From assembly GCA_038025085.1 (NCBI GenBank), contig CM076144.1, positions 15,283,501-15,347,500 of the forward strand: a stretch of 64,000 bases of DNA, read 5' to 3'. This document shows positions 33,539 through 45,852 of the stretch, piece after piece; within the stretch, counting starts at the first letter, position 1; each line of letters starts with the position of its first letter. Both the position numbers and the translations under genes were made by a program. This DNA comes from Tetragonia tetragonoides (taxonomy: Eukaryota > Streptophyta > Magnoliopsida > Caryophyllales > Aizoaceae). The notes under the pieces are model-generated. The model was not told the origin of the DNA, ran no database searches, and saw nothing but the letters and a program-made list of their open reading frames with translations.

Positions 33539-36500
33539 TTTTCCCGAGGATCGGCCATAATTGGTCTCACCTCTTTTAGGACTAAGTCTCCTTCTTTTAG
33601 TCCTCTAGCCTTGAATCGTTGATCAAATTGCCTCGCCATCCTTGCTTGGTAGACATGACCATAATGTAGGGCATTTAATCGTCTTTCATCTAGCAAGATT
33701 AATTGGTCATACCGGGCTTGGACCCACTCTACTTCGGGTAATTCACTTTCCAAAGCTATCCTTAAGGAGAGAATCTCTACCTCGACTGGGAGTACTGCCT
33801 CCATTCCGAATACTAAAGAGTAAGGTGTTGCTCCCGTTGAGGATCGAATGGTGGTTCTATATCCCCATAAGGAGAATTGTAGCTTGTCCGGCCAATCTTC
33901 GTAGTTTTCCGTCATCTTAGCTATCATTTGCTTCACGTTTTTGTTTGCGGATTCTACGGCTCCATTTGTTTGTGGCCTGTAAGGTGAAGATTGTCGATGT
34001 TGAATTTTAAACTTTGTGAAAAGCTCGGTAACATCCTTTTTGAATTGGGACCCGTGATCACTTATGATCTCGTGGGGCACCCCATATCTGGTGATGATGT
34101 TGTCATGTATGAACTTTGCCACGTGTTTGGACACTATCCTTGCGTACGAACAAGCTTCGACCCATTTGGTAAAGTAGTCTATCGCGACTAATATGTATTC
34201 ATGGCCTCCTTTTCATGTAGAGGTGATCTTTCCATTGATGTCAATGCCCCATGCAGAGAACGACCATGGTGAAGTGAATGTATGTAAAGGGGTAGGTGGT
34301 CTATGTTGTAAATTAGCGTGAAATTGGCAGCGTGTGCACTTTCTCACGTATTTGATGCAATCTCTTTCCATCGTAGTCCAATAGTATCCTTGCCTTAGGA
34401 TTTTCTTGACGAAGGTGAGTCCATTCATATGGGGACCACATACGCCATTATGTACATCGCTCATGACTTTGATGACCTCGCGTTCTTTTAAACACAAAAG
34501 ACTTAACCCTTGTGGTGTCTTTTTATAGAGTTTGCCTTGCACATGTATGTATTGTGCGGCTAGTCTTCTTAAGGCTCTTTATGCCCTAGGTGTGGACTGT
34601 GGAGGATAAACGTCTTTGGCGAGTAAATTGAGAATATCGGTAAACCATTCCTCCTCTTCTTCCTCGTTGAGGCATACTTCAAGTGCATTACAAAAGGCGG
34701 GCTCAGTGCGTCTTTGAATGTGGATGGGCATGGAGATTACATCATCTGGGATTTTTATCATAGAATCCATCTTTGCTAAGGCATCTGCGAACTGGTTATC
34801 GTCCCTAGAAAGGTATGTGAAACGGACACAAGTGAAATATTTGGCTATCTTTTGAAGATATTCCTGGTAAGGTGTCAGGGATTCGCTTTTCACTTTCCAT
34901 TTTTTGGAAACTTGGTTTATGATAAGAGTTGAATCTCCATATACCTTTAGATCCTTAATTTGTAGTTCTATTGCAGCTTCTAGACCAATGATGCATGCTT
35001 CATATTCTGCGCCGTTGTTGGTTACCTCATGATCTAACTTGACGGCTATGGGAGTATGTGCGCCTTCGGGGCTGACTAATAATACTCCTACGCCATAACC
35101 TTTTTGGTTTGATGCTCCGTCAAAGTATAACTGCCAAGTGTTTTCTTCGACACTCATTATTCCTTCATCTGGAAAGTCATGCGTGGCATCTTCGCTAGTA
35201 ACTGGGTTTTCAGCAAGATGTTCAGAAATGGCATGTCCTTTGATCGCCTTTTGGTGTTCAAAAGTTAGATTGAATTCTGAAAGCATGACGGTTCATCTTG
35301 TTATTCTTCCACTAAGGATGGGTTTTTTGAACAAGTACTTTAACGGGTTCATCCTTGACTTTATATGAACGGAATGTTGTAGCATGTAGTGTCGGAGCTT
35401 CTTGGTTGCAGTGACCAATGCGAGACACGTTTTCTCTAGGGTGGAGTATTGTGTTTCGTATTCTAGGAATTTCTTGCTAAGGTAGTATATTGCCTTTTCA
35501 TCATTCTCCACCTTTTGGGCCAACATAGCGCCCATGGCGGTTTCTGTGACTGTTAGGTATAGCATAAGTGATTTTCCCGGAATGGGTGGAACCAGTATGG
35601 GTGGTTTAGCTAAGTACTCCTTAATCTTATCTAAGGCTTGTTGGCATTGATCATCCCAAGTAGATTTAGTGTCCTTTTTGAACTTCTTGAAGATGGGCTC
35701 GCATGTAATAGTCAATTTGGATATGAATCGACTTATATATTGGAGACGTCCCAGGAATCCCATTATCTCTTTTTCATTTTTGGGGGACGGCATACCCTTA
35801 TGGCTTTGATTTCGGTAGGATCGATTTCAATACCTCTTGTACTTATAACGAATCCTAAGAGCTTGCCCGAAGTTACTCCAAACGCTCACTTTTGAGGATT
35901 CAATCTCATGTTGTAATTCCGAAGCCTGTCAAAGAATTTCCTTAGAGAGGGCATATGCCTTTCTCTCTCCTTTGATTGAATGATCATATCGTCTACCTAT
36001 ACCTTGGCTTCCTTGTGTATCATGTCATGTAGAAGGGAAGTCGCAGTTCTTTGGTATGTTGCTCCCGCGTTCTTCAACCCGAAAGGCATGACGGTATAGA
36101 AATAGGTCCCCTATTGGGTAATGAAAGTGGTTTTCTCCATATCTTCTTCGGCCATTTGTATTTGGTTATACCCTGCATAGCCATCCATGAATGATAAGAG
36201 GGCATGTCCTGCAGTATTATCCACCAATACATCTATATGTGGCAAGGGAAAGTCGTCTTTTGGACTTGCCTTGTTCAGATCTCTAAAGTCAATACACATC
36301 CTTACTTTGCCATCCTTTTTTGGAAACGGGCACTATGTTAGCAACCCATTCTGGATATTGAGCAACTTTGATAAAACCTGCTGCGAGCTGTTTTTGCACC
36401 TCTTCTTTGATCTTCAGTGCCCACTCAAGCTTCATTCTCCGAAGTTTCTGCTTTACTGGCTTTGAATCCGGATTGAGGGGCAATGTATGTTGCGCTATTT

Positions 36501-36978
36501 CGCGACTTATTCCCAGCATATCTTTGTAGGACCAAGAGAAAACGTCTATGTATTCTTTTAAGAGATTTATAAAGCTTTCTCGCTCTTTGGGGGTTAATGA
36601 TAAGCCAATGCGCACTTGGCGCGGCTCTTGATTGTTTGCAAGATTGATTAATTCTATTTCTTCCACAATTGAAGTCTTTTGTTCATGCTCTAATAGTGCT
36701 TTAGTTACTTCTTTGGGCAATTCTTGTTCATCTTTTGAATTATTAGCTACTAAGTAATCCAAGAAGTAAGCAGAATCAGTAATTATTTCATTGATAGGGG
36801 AAACTAAAACATCAACTGAGCCATTACTATTGGCTTTAACATCTTTCGACTTGCAAGCAAAATTAAACATAGATTTGGGTGGACCACCCAACTCTACTAT
36901 ATTAGACTCGTCTTCGGAGTCGGACTCGGTCCGGTCAGAATCGATGTCAGAGTCAGGCTTGGATTCTTCGGAAATCAT
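33539..36978 (-). pseudogene. Inner Ty3 pol: RT, dual RNase H, integrase
   Basis: Continues from the protease region (37003). RT about 36560-35800, RNase H about 35790-35300, archaeal-type RNase H about 35160-34850 (YFDGASNQKG, AEYEACIIGL, GDSTLI), integrase 34540-33539 (HHCC finger; GIDING, SDHGSQF, GAVESAN) and its last codons at 17011-16873. Lesions shared with the outer copy: +1 shift about 36314-36322, TAG 36113-36111, TAG 35999-35997 in YVDD, -1 shift about 35795. Private lesions: TGA about 35290, TAA about 34580, TGA about 34214. The N-terminal 36978-36560 is an acidic linker between protease and RT. Confidence 0.9.
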
Positions 36979-37002
36979 GATCTTGATCTTCTTCCCATTG
37001 GC

Positions 37003-38271
37003 TCATGTCCAGCTTATAGTACGCTTCTTCTTTGTGAGTTGACCCTCGTTTGGAGTGATCAACTTAGTTGGGTCAAAGTTTGCATCCTGAATTGCATTAT
37101 TAACATTGTGGAGCTCTTCATCTTTTGGATGGCGATGCTCTTGTCCAAATAATAGACCCAAAGCATTGTTGGGTGTGTCCTCTACCCAATCAAAGTTCAG
37201 CCTCCTTCTTACAGGCAAAGGAGTTTCTTCTAGTACGTAGCAGTCTTGAAAGACTTCAAATCCGGGAACTTGGATTCCATAAACCGGGAGAACATAGGGT
37301 TCAGAAAAGCAATAATAAGGGAATGGATCTCCGGACTGGACGAAATGTCCGTTCAGTGTGTGCGGGTATGGCGCCATGGGGATGTCATAGACTTTATTTT
37401 CCTTAATGGCCCTTTTCTTCACCTTTTCTTTGGCAATGTGTTCCCGTAACTCCTGCTTGGTGGGGTTATAGCCTAACCCGAAAAGATTATTTCCGATTTT
37501 GGATGACCAAACTGGAAGTGGTTTGGAAACATCTTTGCCTAGAGATGTGCTAGGAAAGTGTCACTGATTTCTTAAAATGGCATTAATTCCTAGGTGGGAA
37601 TATGGTGCGAAAGGAGCTATATCTTGTTCGAGTACGGCGACGCCTTCAGTCATAAAGCCCCGGAATTCTTCGTCTTGCGCAGTGTGCTCGACTTTAAGAA
37701 CTGGAACATCTTCGATGTTAGCGATCATAGAATCAGCCCTAACCTCTAAAACTACCCCTCCGACCATCATTTTGACCTTTTGGTGTAATGTTGAAGCTAT
37801 CGCATTTAGCCCATGGAGCCAGGGGCGCCCTAGGAGTAAATTGAAAGAAGTTGGGATATCGATGACATGGAATTGTACCATTTTCTCAACGGGTCCGGTG
37901 TTAAGGTTGATTGAGAATATGCCTAGGACGTTTCGTTTGGAGTTGTCATAGGCTCTCAACCCTTGTGCAGAGTGTGCGAGGTTGTTGACGTTTATGCCTA
38001 AACATTGAGCGGTCCTTAGAGGGCAAACGTTGACAGCGGATCCATTGTCTACTAAAGTCATTGGGACTTGTTTCTTTTCGCATATTGAAATTAGGGAGAG
38101 TGCCTTATTGTGATGAGTTCCTTCGGGTGGAAGGTCTTCATTAGTGAATGCAATTGCCTGTGAGGAATCTCCTTTTGTGAGGAGGTTGACCAAGTCATCC
38201 GGAGTAGCTTCGGAGGAAACCATGGTTTGATTAAGTGCCTTTAGTAAAGCATTCCTGTGTACTTGGGAGGT
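37003..38271 (-). pseudogene. Inner Ty3 protease region
   Basis: Aspartic protease with LVDNGSAVNVCPL (active-site D in DNGS, the form used by this plant Ty3 group), the hydrophobic FNLLLGRPWLHGLNAI flap/core, and downstream linker with YVLPVYGIQVPGFEVF. TGA stops at about 37561 and 37003 break the frame, as does the TGA at 38284 before it. It would process the Gag-Pol polyprotein if intact. Confidence 0.8.
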
Positions 38272-38283
38272 AGTCAGGAGTTT

Positions 38284-40080
38284 TCATATAGAGATATCGG
38301 CCTTAGTCTTTTGAAGCTGTTTAAGTAGTGTGGTGTCATCATCCTCGTTTGGAGGATTTTGGTCCTTGTTCTGGACCAGCGGAGAATCTCTAACTTGCGG
38401 TAAAACTGAAATTGTGTTTTGTAGTGGATCCTTATTTTGGAGCTGTGGAGGTATGTAGTGCCTTCCCGACCTCGTGAGGTGTTCAACTTCAGGAGATTCG
38501 TCGTCTGTAGAGTCATACCATACTTTAGAAATCTGGAGAGTAGCATCTTCTTTGTCGCTATCGCTTTCCCAAAGTTCGGCTACCTCTAGATGGAGGGAGT
38601 CAATCTCAAATGGTGGGATACGATGTCCAATTGGCACAATCAGGCGAGAGGGGTCCTCTTCCTCTTTTTCATTTGTAATGACGAAAACTGTGCCTAGAGG
38701 ATTGGCGTTGTTATTTGGAGTGGGAACATTCTTTGGCTTGGGAATAGTCCCATTGTCAAAAAGATCCTGGATTTTATTCTTGAGTGTCCAACACTTCTCG
38801 GAGTCATGTCCTTTTCCTCTATTGAATTTGCAGTAAAGATTAGGGTTCCATGACGGACTCCTCTTTTCGACGTCGGGATCCGGAGTGGGGCCCACGACAT
38901 TGAGGTAGTCATTCTTGACAAGCTTTTCCAAAGCTTTAGCATAGGTCATACCCAATGGGGAGTATTGCCTTTGCAGTTTGTCGTAGACAGCATTGATTTC
39001 ATTAACCTTGTTGGAAGAATTTCCTGAATTTGGGTTCTTCTTGTAGCTTGAGTTATAAGCGCCTTTGTTGAAGAAGTCCTTGTTCTTTTCCTTTTTGAGT
39101 GCTTAATCATCCTCTATGAGCAATCCCACACTATTGAGTTGTGCAGTAATTGCTTGGTATTTGAGAGGATTCAAGTAAGGAGGTTGTAAGTTCTTGATGA
39201 GTTTCCGAATTTGCTCTTCCTCAGATGGACGGTCGAGCATTTCGGCCACTTTAGTTCTCCATTTCTTGGCAAAATCAGTGAAGCTTTCATTTTCACCTTG
39301 CTTGATTGCTTCCAACTCTCTCATGGTGGTTGGTTGGATGACATTGTCGGCATACCTAGTGAGGAATAAATTGGACACTTTGTTCCATTCCTGAACCTGA
39401 TTGGGCTCGAGCTTGAAAAACCATGTCCTAACAGTGGGGTCCAAAGTTTGTGAGAAAAGATGAATATAGAGGTCAGGATCTACTCCTCTTAGGCCCATTG
39501 CAGTGGTGAAAGCCCTTATGTGATCTTTTGGATCATCGGTCCCTTTGAAGATGGGGACTTCGGGCATAGAGAACTTTTGTGGGAGCTTCCCCTTGATGTG
39601 AGAGGAGTATCCTTCGACATTGATCATGTAGTCACTTATGATCTTGTTTTGAGTTAGAGCTAACTCAAGGTTCTTAATTTGAGCACTTAGCTCTTCTACC
39701 TTGTCATCTCGAGCTGGAGGATCATCCTGGTTAAGAGGGTCGGTTTCTTTGACCTTGCTCTCTACCCATGTCACACGGTTTCCCATAGTTTCTAACATTT
39801 TCATCATTTCAGTCAACATCTCATCAGTAGTCTTAGGTGGTGGAGGGGGCACATCATCTTCGGCCATTTCAGTCAATTTAGAACAAGATGGTCGATACGG
39901 AGGGGGAGTAACAAATACTGCGTCAGACCTAGCTTTGCTCGAGGGGGGAGATTCCAATACGAGCTTCCTAACCAGATGTTGATTACTATGATCGCGTTCC
40001 CAACTTTTCGGACCGACTGTTTTCTTCCCAATCCTAGACAACGGATAAGACTTAGAAAAGGAAAGACTAACAAGTTCCAC
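38284..40080 (-). pseudogene. Inner Ty3 gag with zinc-knuckle segment
   Basis: Capsid region from about 40080; MAEDDVPPPPPK at about 39870 may be the true start. Retrotransposon gag core: FKGTDDPKDHIRAFTTAM, FSQTLDPTVRTWFFKL, SFTDFAKKWRTKVAEM. A TAA at 39103 interrupts, then the frame continues to YCKFNRGKGHDSEKCWTLKN, a knuckle-like region, and an acidic segment ending at TGA 38284. It would package element RNA. The N-terminus contains a predicted coiled coil around ELSAQIKNLELAL. Confidence 0.85.
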
Positions 40081-40189
40081 GAAATAAAAGTTTTAAAACA
40101 AAGATGGGAAGTTTCTATCTAAGATATTCTATCAACATAGTTACCCTTGGGGACTAAGTAATAGGTTTAGGTCAAAATATCTCGACTCA

Positions 40190-40366
40190 ATACGGGATAA
40201 AGCAAAAGATCAAAAGATATTATACTCTTAACTAAAAGGAGAGGGGAGAGATATTATCTCGACTCAATATGGGATAAAGCAAAAGATATTATACTCTTGA
40301 CTAAAAGGAGAGGGGAGAGATATTATCTCGACTCAATATGGGATAAAGCAAAAGATATTATACTCT
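40190..40366. repeat. 69-bp tandem repeats in inner leader, part 1
   Basis: About 2.5 copies of a 69-bp unit (AGATATTATCTCGACTCAAT start at 40249 and 40318). The array is cut at TCT (40364-40366) by CACTA2 and resumes at 44929. Confidence 0.9.
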
Positions 40367-40599
40367 CACTATAAGAAAATGGACTTGAGCCAACGAATTT
40401 GTACCAACACTTTTGAAAATGTTGGGAAAAATAAGTTGTGCCAACATTTTTAGTAGCGTTGGAGTAACTATAGATCTATGACAACACATATTTTAAAAGT
40501 GTTGGCATTCATCAATTATAATTATAATTTTTATTAAAATAAATAGACCAGGATTTGGGCCAACACTTTTTAATGAAAACTTATGTTGCCTCAAATGTC

Positions 40600-41640
40600 A
40601 AGAAACCGGGAGAATTTCCCTTTAAAATTTTGTAAATTCTACTATTCATTTCAACATTTCATTTCTCTCTCACAAACGTTACAAACATTTCATTTTCCTC
40701 TCACAAGTCACAAACATTTCATTTTCACTCAGCCCTCACAAAAAAATTCTGGGCAAGTCTTCTAGATGCTCTATCACCGACTATGTTCATTCTAGCTCTG
40801 GGCAATTCTTCTGATCTAGTTGCTCAGCCTTAATCTTAAGTCTCGTCTCTCTCCTAATCAAAAAAAAAAAAAACAAAAACAAAATTCTTGTCTCTCTAAT
40901 CTCTCTAATTCAGCCCAAATCTTCTCCAGTCAACAAAGAAGCTGTCTCTCTCTTTCACACTCGCGATTTTGGTATCAACAAGGAAGCGACTACTTCTCTT
41001 CTCTCATAATTCCTCAGGTATCAATTTCTTCGCATCATACTTGTTAATTTTGGTGTTTTTCACTTGTCAATTTGTTCTCAATTTGTATACTTAGGAACCC
41101 TAGCAGCAATTGTTTTTTCTTCTTTTGATAATTATAACCCTAGAAGCAATTAGGAGAGGAGAGAGAGAAAGGGCGAACTTTTTTTAGGGTTTTCGCCTAA
41201 TTTGCTAGGGTTTTCGGGTAATTTGTTAGGGTCTCATGATATCCTCTACTAGAGGGATGAAATTGAACCGAACTATTCTTCCTATGTCAGTGAGAGAACG
41301 TTAGTAATATAGTAATGAACAAGACACAATATAGATATAATAGAGTAAAAGATTAGCAAATTGGCTTCAAAATAATAGTCAAATCTTTATCAATCATACT
41401 CCTGTCTCAGCTCAGCCTTTGATTTGTTTGTTTGGGGGTGGTGGGTAAATGTGCAAAATAATGGATTAATGTTTGGGTGGTGGGTAAATGTGCAAAATAA
41501 TAATTTAAATATATAATTATATCCATCTTGGATTAGTTATCAGTACAAGGTTTGCTTTTCTGTTCGTTTTGTTTAGTTTGCTTGTTCCTTTTTTTCTTTA
41601 ATTTTTTTTTTTGGGTGCTAACTATTTTGTAGGTATGTTT
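40600..41640. other. CACTA2 left internal region, no clear gene
   Basis: CT-rich, leader-like sequence with repeated CATTTC(A/T)CTCTC-type motifs (about 40650-40740), an A-run (40860-40873) and TAGGGTTTTCG repeats (41186-41232). It could be the element's own transcribed leader or a captured fragment; no reading frame supports either. Confidence 0.4.
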
Positions 41641-41862
41641 GTGCTGCTGTAGCAGTGCTACTGCTGGTTCTGTTGCAGCAGTGTTGCTGTGCTGGTGATG
41701 CTGGTGCTGCAGCAGCAGTGCTGTCGGTGTTGCTACTGCAACAGCAGTGCTGGACTCCTGGTGCTGATGTTGCAGCAGTGCTGGACTGCTGCTGCAGCAG
41801 TGCGGCGGTGCTTCTGCTGCAGCAGTGCGGCGGTGCTTCTGCTGCAACAGTGCTAGTGGTGA
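41640..41862. repeat. Imperfect CTG/CAG trinucleotide repeat in CACTA2
   Basis: GCTGCTGTAGCAGTGCTACTG-like sequence with repeated GCAGCAGTGCTG and a duplicated GCGGCGGTGCTTCTGCTGC. It creates apparent Leu-, Ala- or Gln-rich frames on both strands, which are not evidence of a gene. Confidence 0.8.
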
Positions 41863-42220
41863 TGTGTTTTATAATTTGCAAGCGTAACTTAATTCTATAG
41901 TGAAGGGGTGCATTAGTATAAAGCATTGATGTAGTCTCTATATTTTAGTTTGAGCTTATTAGTACTGATGAGCATTGTTTGTCTTTTTTTTTTTTTTTTT
42001 TTTTGAGGTTTAATCAGCAACTTCACTATGTCAAATGTCTAAATGTTGTAGTTTATATTGCACTAAGTTGGTGAGGTTGGTTATTGTGCAAGTGTTGACA
42101 ATACTTGCATCTTGATCTCTGTCCTAAGAAGACTAGAGCTACTCGTTGTCGTTCATCATGCACCAGGTCCCTCTCTCTCATATTTGATGTTTGTGAGCTT
42201 GTTTTTCTGTTCATCATGTT

Positions 42221-42530
42221 GCACATATATTATGTAAAAGAATTGACAGTGAGTCGTAATGTGGTGATTTGGTTTTGGAATTAAAAAAATGTTGTAATTT
42301 GATATATGCTAGTATGAAATGTAGCGCAAGTGCCAATGAAATTGTACTTTGTGTATCGTGAAACGGTATATGTTGCACATATATTATGTAAAAGAATTGA
42401 CAGTGAGTCATAATTGGTGGTTTTGTTTTGGAAAAAAAAAAGTTGTAATTTGATATGTGCTAGTATGAAATGTAGCGCAAGTGCCAATGAAGTTGTACTT
42501 TGTGTATCGTGAAATGGGCATATGTTGGTT
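42221..42530. repeat. 154-bp tandem duplication in CACTA2
   Basis: GCACATATATTATGTAAAAG begins at 42221 and again at 42375. The two units run through GTAGCGCAAGTGCCAATGAA and TACTTTGTGTATCGTGAAA with few differences. Confidence 0.85.
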
Positions 42531-43044
42531 ATTGTGGTCTTTCATGGTTGAGCGGAGTTCTGAGTGACTAATTAGTTTTATGGAAGTATATAGATGTGTT
42601 CTTTGTTTAGCCTTTTGAGCTAAGCCAAATTGGATTATTTTAAGAGGGGTTAAATAGCCAAAGGGTTTTAAGTTCAAATATCATATCTGATTATTTAAGT
42701 TCATGTAAGATGAGTTATTATTAAAAAATCAAAGGAATATAAAACTATATTTTTTTTTTGTCACCTAAAAATCAAACATACCTTGCTACTGCTGGGGGCT
42801 TGTTAAAATGGATTTGATAAGACAGATGCACAAGTTACGCTTCTCAAACTGATCTTTGGTTATTTATCATGATTTCCCTGATTGTTGCATGTTTACTAAA
42901 AGCTTGCTGCAATGTTTCAATAAGTTGAGGTTGTGGAGGGCTCTCTGAAGATTTTGTGCGTCACTTGTTTAATATTTTAGTGTTGTTTTAATTTGGTGTA
43001 ATGTAGCATTCTGAATTATTTATTCTGATAAACTATGTCAGAAG

Positions 43045-43290
43045 ATGGATCCAAATTGGATGAACTTACACAGACAATCTAATGAGTTTAAGAGGTCTCT
43101 AAATGCATTTCTTGATGATTATTCTTTTAAGAATGCGGTTGGGGATCAAGTACCTTGCCCTTATAAAAAGTGTAGAACGCGTTTTTGGCTTGGTAGAGAG
43201 GATGTATATGATCATTTAATTGTTGATGGCTTTATGAGGGATTTTGAGCTACGGGTTTTGGAAAGGGAGCAATTAGATCTTTGTTTATAA
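43045..43290 (+). pseudogene. CACTA2 Transpos_assoc fragment
   Basis: 81 codons. Starts MDPNWMNL, then CPYKKCRTRFWLGREDVYDHL...GFMRDF, the N-terminal transposase-associated domain. It ends before the usual Y..W..HGE end, and no TNP2 sequence follows. A relic or short form of the CACTA first exon, on the opposite strand to the host element's gag. Confidence 0.75.
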
Positions 43291-44928
43291 CCTCCATCCT
43301 ATCCAATTGGTTTTTTGTAGAACATTTGTGATAAAAATCAGGGAAATCGCATGATGCAAAGTAATAATCACACGGCAGGACCTGTAAGCTTTGCAAGGGT
43401 ATATCACAATTTGGTAAGACAAGAAAAAAGACTATTGGTTCTCATATTAGTAATATGTTGATGTTTGTGGGCTTGATTCTTCTGGTTTTGGCATGTGAAT
43501 CTTATAAAGTAGTCTCACAAATGATTTGTCACATGCATACCTCTCAGTCAACCAAAGATGAAACATGATCCATCAATTGTTGACAAAGGCTACTTCAAAT
43601 GGCTCCAAATGCAACTCCAGAGATGTTGACAAAGACTATTAAGTCATCAATTGTTGTCAACCAAAATTCAGTAACAGATGACACATCAACAAGAGCATGG
43701 TCATGTAAGCCTGTAAGGTATATATCTTAATACTACATATTTGATCCTTTTTAACTTATTCTTCTCCCGACAAGATTGCTTGTAATCCCTTTTCCCTTCT
43801 TTCTTTCACCTTTTCTTCTTATGGCTTATGATTTTTGATATTGGGCAATATGTTTATTACGAACATAAGATTCCAGACAGTTCAGAGAGTGTAATAACCA
43901 CTCACACTACTCTTGTTTGTGCCAGAGGCACAATCATGTTGGCTGACTGTTATGTATTGTTGGGATCTATTTAGTTGTTTAGCTTTATGCTTGTTCAATG
44001 AGTAAGCGTAGTGGTGATGCCCTGCAATTTAGTTGGGATAGTTGGAAACTGGTTGTAGTTCTATTTTCAACAGGTTTTTGAAAGTCAGATTTTTTGGGAT
44101 ATCCGTTTTACAAAGGAAACTCTGCCTGATTTTAGCCGTGTTTTTATTTATTTTAGAGTTTTATTATTTGTATGAAATTTCAGGGTATTACAAATTGCTT
44201 TAGTGTACTGTATTTGTGTTTTTATTTTGCACCGCAAAATAAAATTTTATTAAGGCAACTTATTGCCAAAAAAATCAAGTCTAGTGTACTGTGTTTGTAA
44301 TATTCTGAATATCAATGGGACATTATATACTTCAAACTGAAGTTGTATAATAAACTGATGTTTGTTTTATTTTTGTGTAGGTTTTCGATGGCTTCTTTTT
44401 TGAAGGAAAGTAAAGTAGTGTTGGGTGCTTGAGAAATCGTTTTGGGTCACTTTATGGATTTCTCACCTTTTGGAGCATTCAACTTTATGTATTGAGAATA
44501 TTATGTTGTGGGAATATTATGTAGTGAAAAGTGATTAATTAGAATATGTACTTTAAATACTAGTTTGTGAATATATAAAATCTTTATGTTGATTATTGCA
44601 ATTATCAAAGACTTCACAGGTGCCATAAGACTAGAGAATCAACATTTATGTACAACATCACATGAATTAAATGAAAGTGTTGGCATGGGGGGGGGGGCAA
44701 CGTGGTCTTCATTTGTCCTTCAATTACTTTGAAAGTGTTGGCATAGATAATTTCTGGTGACACTATTTTGAAAGTGTTGGCACAACCTTCAAAAGTGTTG
44801 GCACAGATCTAAGCCAACGCCACTCAAAATCAACGCCTTAAAAAGTGTTGGCTAAAGTCTTTGACAACACTTTCTGAACATTTGCCAACACTTTTGGGGC
44901 GTTGTCTAAACTCATTTTTCTTGTAGTG

Positions 44929-45100
44929 TCTTGACTAAAAGGAGAGGGGAGAGATATTATCTCGACTCAATATGGGATAAAGCAAAAGATATTATACTCT
45001 TGACTAAAAGGAGAGGGGAGAGATATTATCTCGACTCAATATGGGATAAAGCAAAAGATATTATACTCTTGACTAAAAGGAGAGGGGAGAGATATTATCG
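44929..45100. repeat. 69-bp tandem repeats in inner leader, part 2
   Basis: Continuation of the array cut by CACTA2, about 2.5 further units. 69 is a multiple of three, so a repetitive 61-codon frame appears here; it is not a gene. Confidence 0.9.
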
Positions 45101-45833
45101 AGATCTTTTGACCTAGACTTAGTACCTAAATAAAGGGGAAAGAATATAGCAACCAAATCTTTCCTAAGGTAACGAGCATCATATAGAACATTCGGGGGTA
45201 TTATTTCCTAAAAATAAAGATTCTAAACTCGATCTTGAGACAAAATCTAAACTCAAAAACGGAAAAGATCATAATTGGGGTCTAACCTAATATTATATGA
45301 CAACCAAAAAGACTACGCAAAGATTGCGTTCACATATGGGCAAACAGCAAACAACGCAATATGGCATGATTATGCAAATCTAGCATGGACATGGGACTGA
45401 GTTTCAACCTAAAATATTGGTTCTAGTTCATGCAATGGGGTAGGCTTAAGGGTTTTGGTCAAAAGGTACTCATGATCAAGAATGTACTACAATCCGCGGG
45501 ATGCGCGACAATGTGAGGCATTCTAGTTATCCTACTCGTCGGGTGCACGAATCCGTAGGAAGGTACATGAGGTGGGGGGATCCATGTTGCTTGGCAAAGA
45601 AGAATCGAGTGGATTCTCACCAAGGCACTTCACCACACTCCATTTGCTAAAAACTGGTTTGAACTTGTAAAAACAAGCTCGAAAGTCGCGCAAGCGCATG
45701 CACATGAATGCAATGAATGCAAAGTAATAGATGAATGACAAGTCACAAAATAATAATAAGAACACTCAAGGTAGTGAACCAAGCAAAAATAATTATAATG
45801 AATCGATTTTCAAGTTACACCCTCTTAATCATG
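45101..45833. other. Inner Ty3 leader (5' untranslated region)
   Basis: Non-coding region between PBS and the 69-bp repeats, on the minus strand. No gene seen. Without CACTA2 the leader is about 1.2 kb. Confidence 0.7.
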
Positions 45834-45851
45834 TCCCCAGTTGAGTCGCCA
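45834..45851 (-). other. tRNA primer-binding site of inner Ty3 element
   Basis: Minus strand TGGCGACTCAACTGGGGA begins one base after the 5' LTR. It starts with TGG as required to pair with a tRNA 3' CCA and resembles the Arg-tRNA PBS reported for Ogre/Tat elements. The tRNA identity was not checked. Confidence 0.75.
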
Positions 45852-45852
45852 T

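Larger units (their letters stand above)
40367..44928. mobile_element. CACTA2: short CACTA transposon in inner leader
   Basis: Ends CACTATAAGAAAATGGAC and, reversed, CACTACAAGAAAAATGAG. Perfect 3-bp TSD TCT (40364-40366, 44929-44931) inside a 69-bp repeat. Subterminal GCCAACACTTTT/AAAAGTGTTGGC motifs at both ends (40410-40590, 44670-44900). Contains one Transpos_assoc fragment and no transposase. A different subfamily from CACTA1. A run of about 10 G is at 44688-44697. Confidence 0.92.

Noticed and set aside
41533..41926. Ala/His/Gln- and Leu/Cys-rich frames on both strands
   Set aside because: Translation of an imperfect CTG/CAG repeat in several frames; no domain, start context or conservation.
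44931..45116. 61-codon frame with TKRRGERYYLDSIWDKAKD repeats
   Set aside because: Artefact of the 69-bp tandem repeats in the leader, antisense to gag direction.
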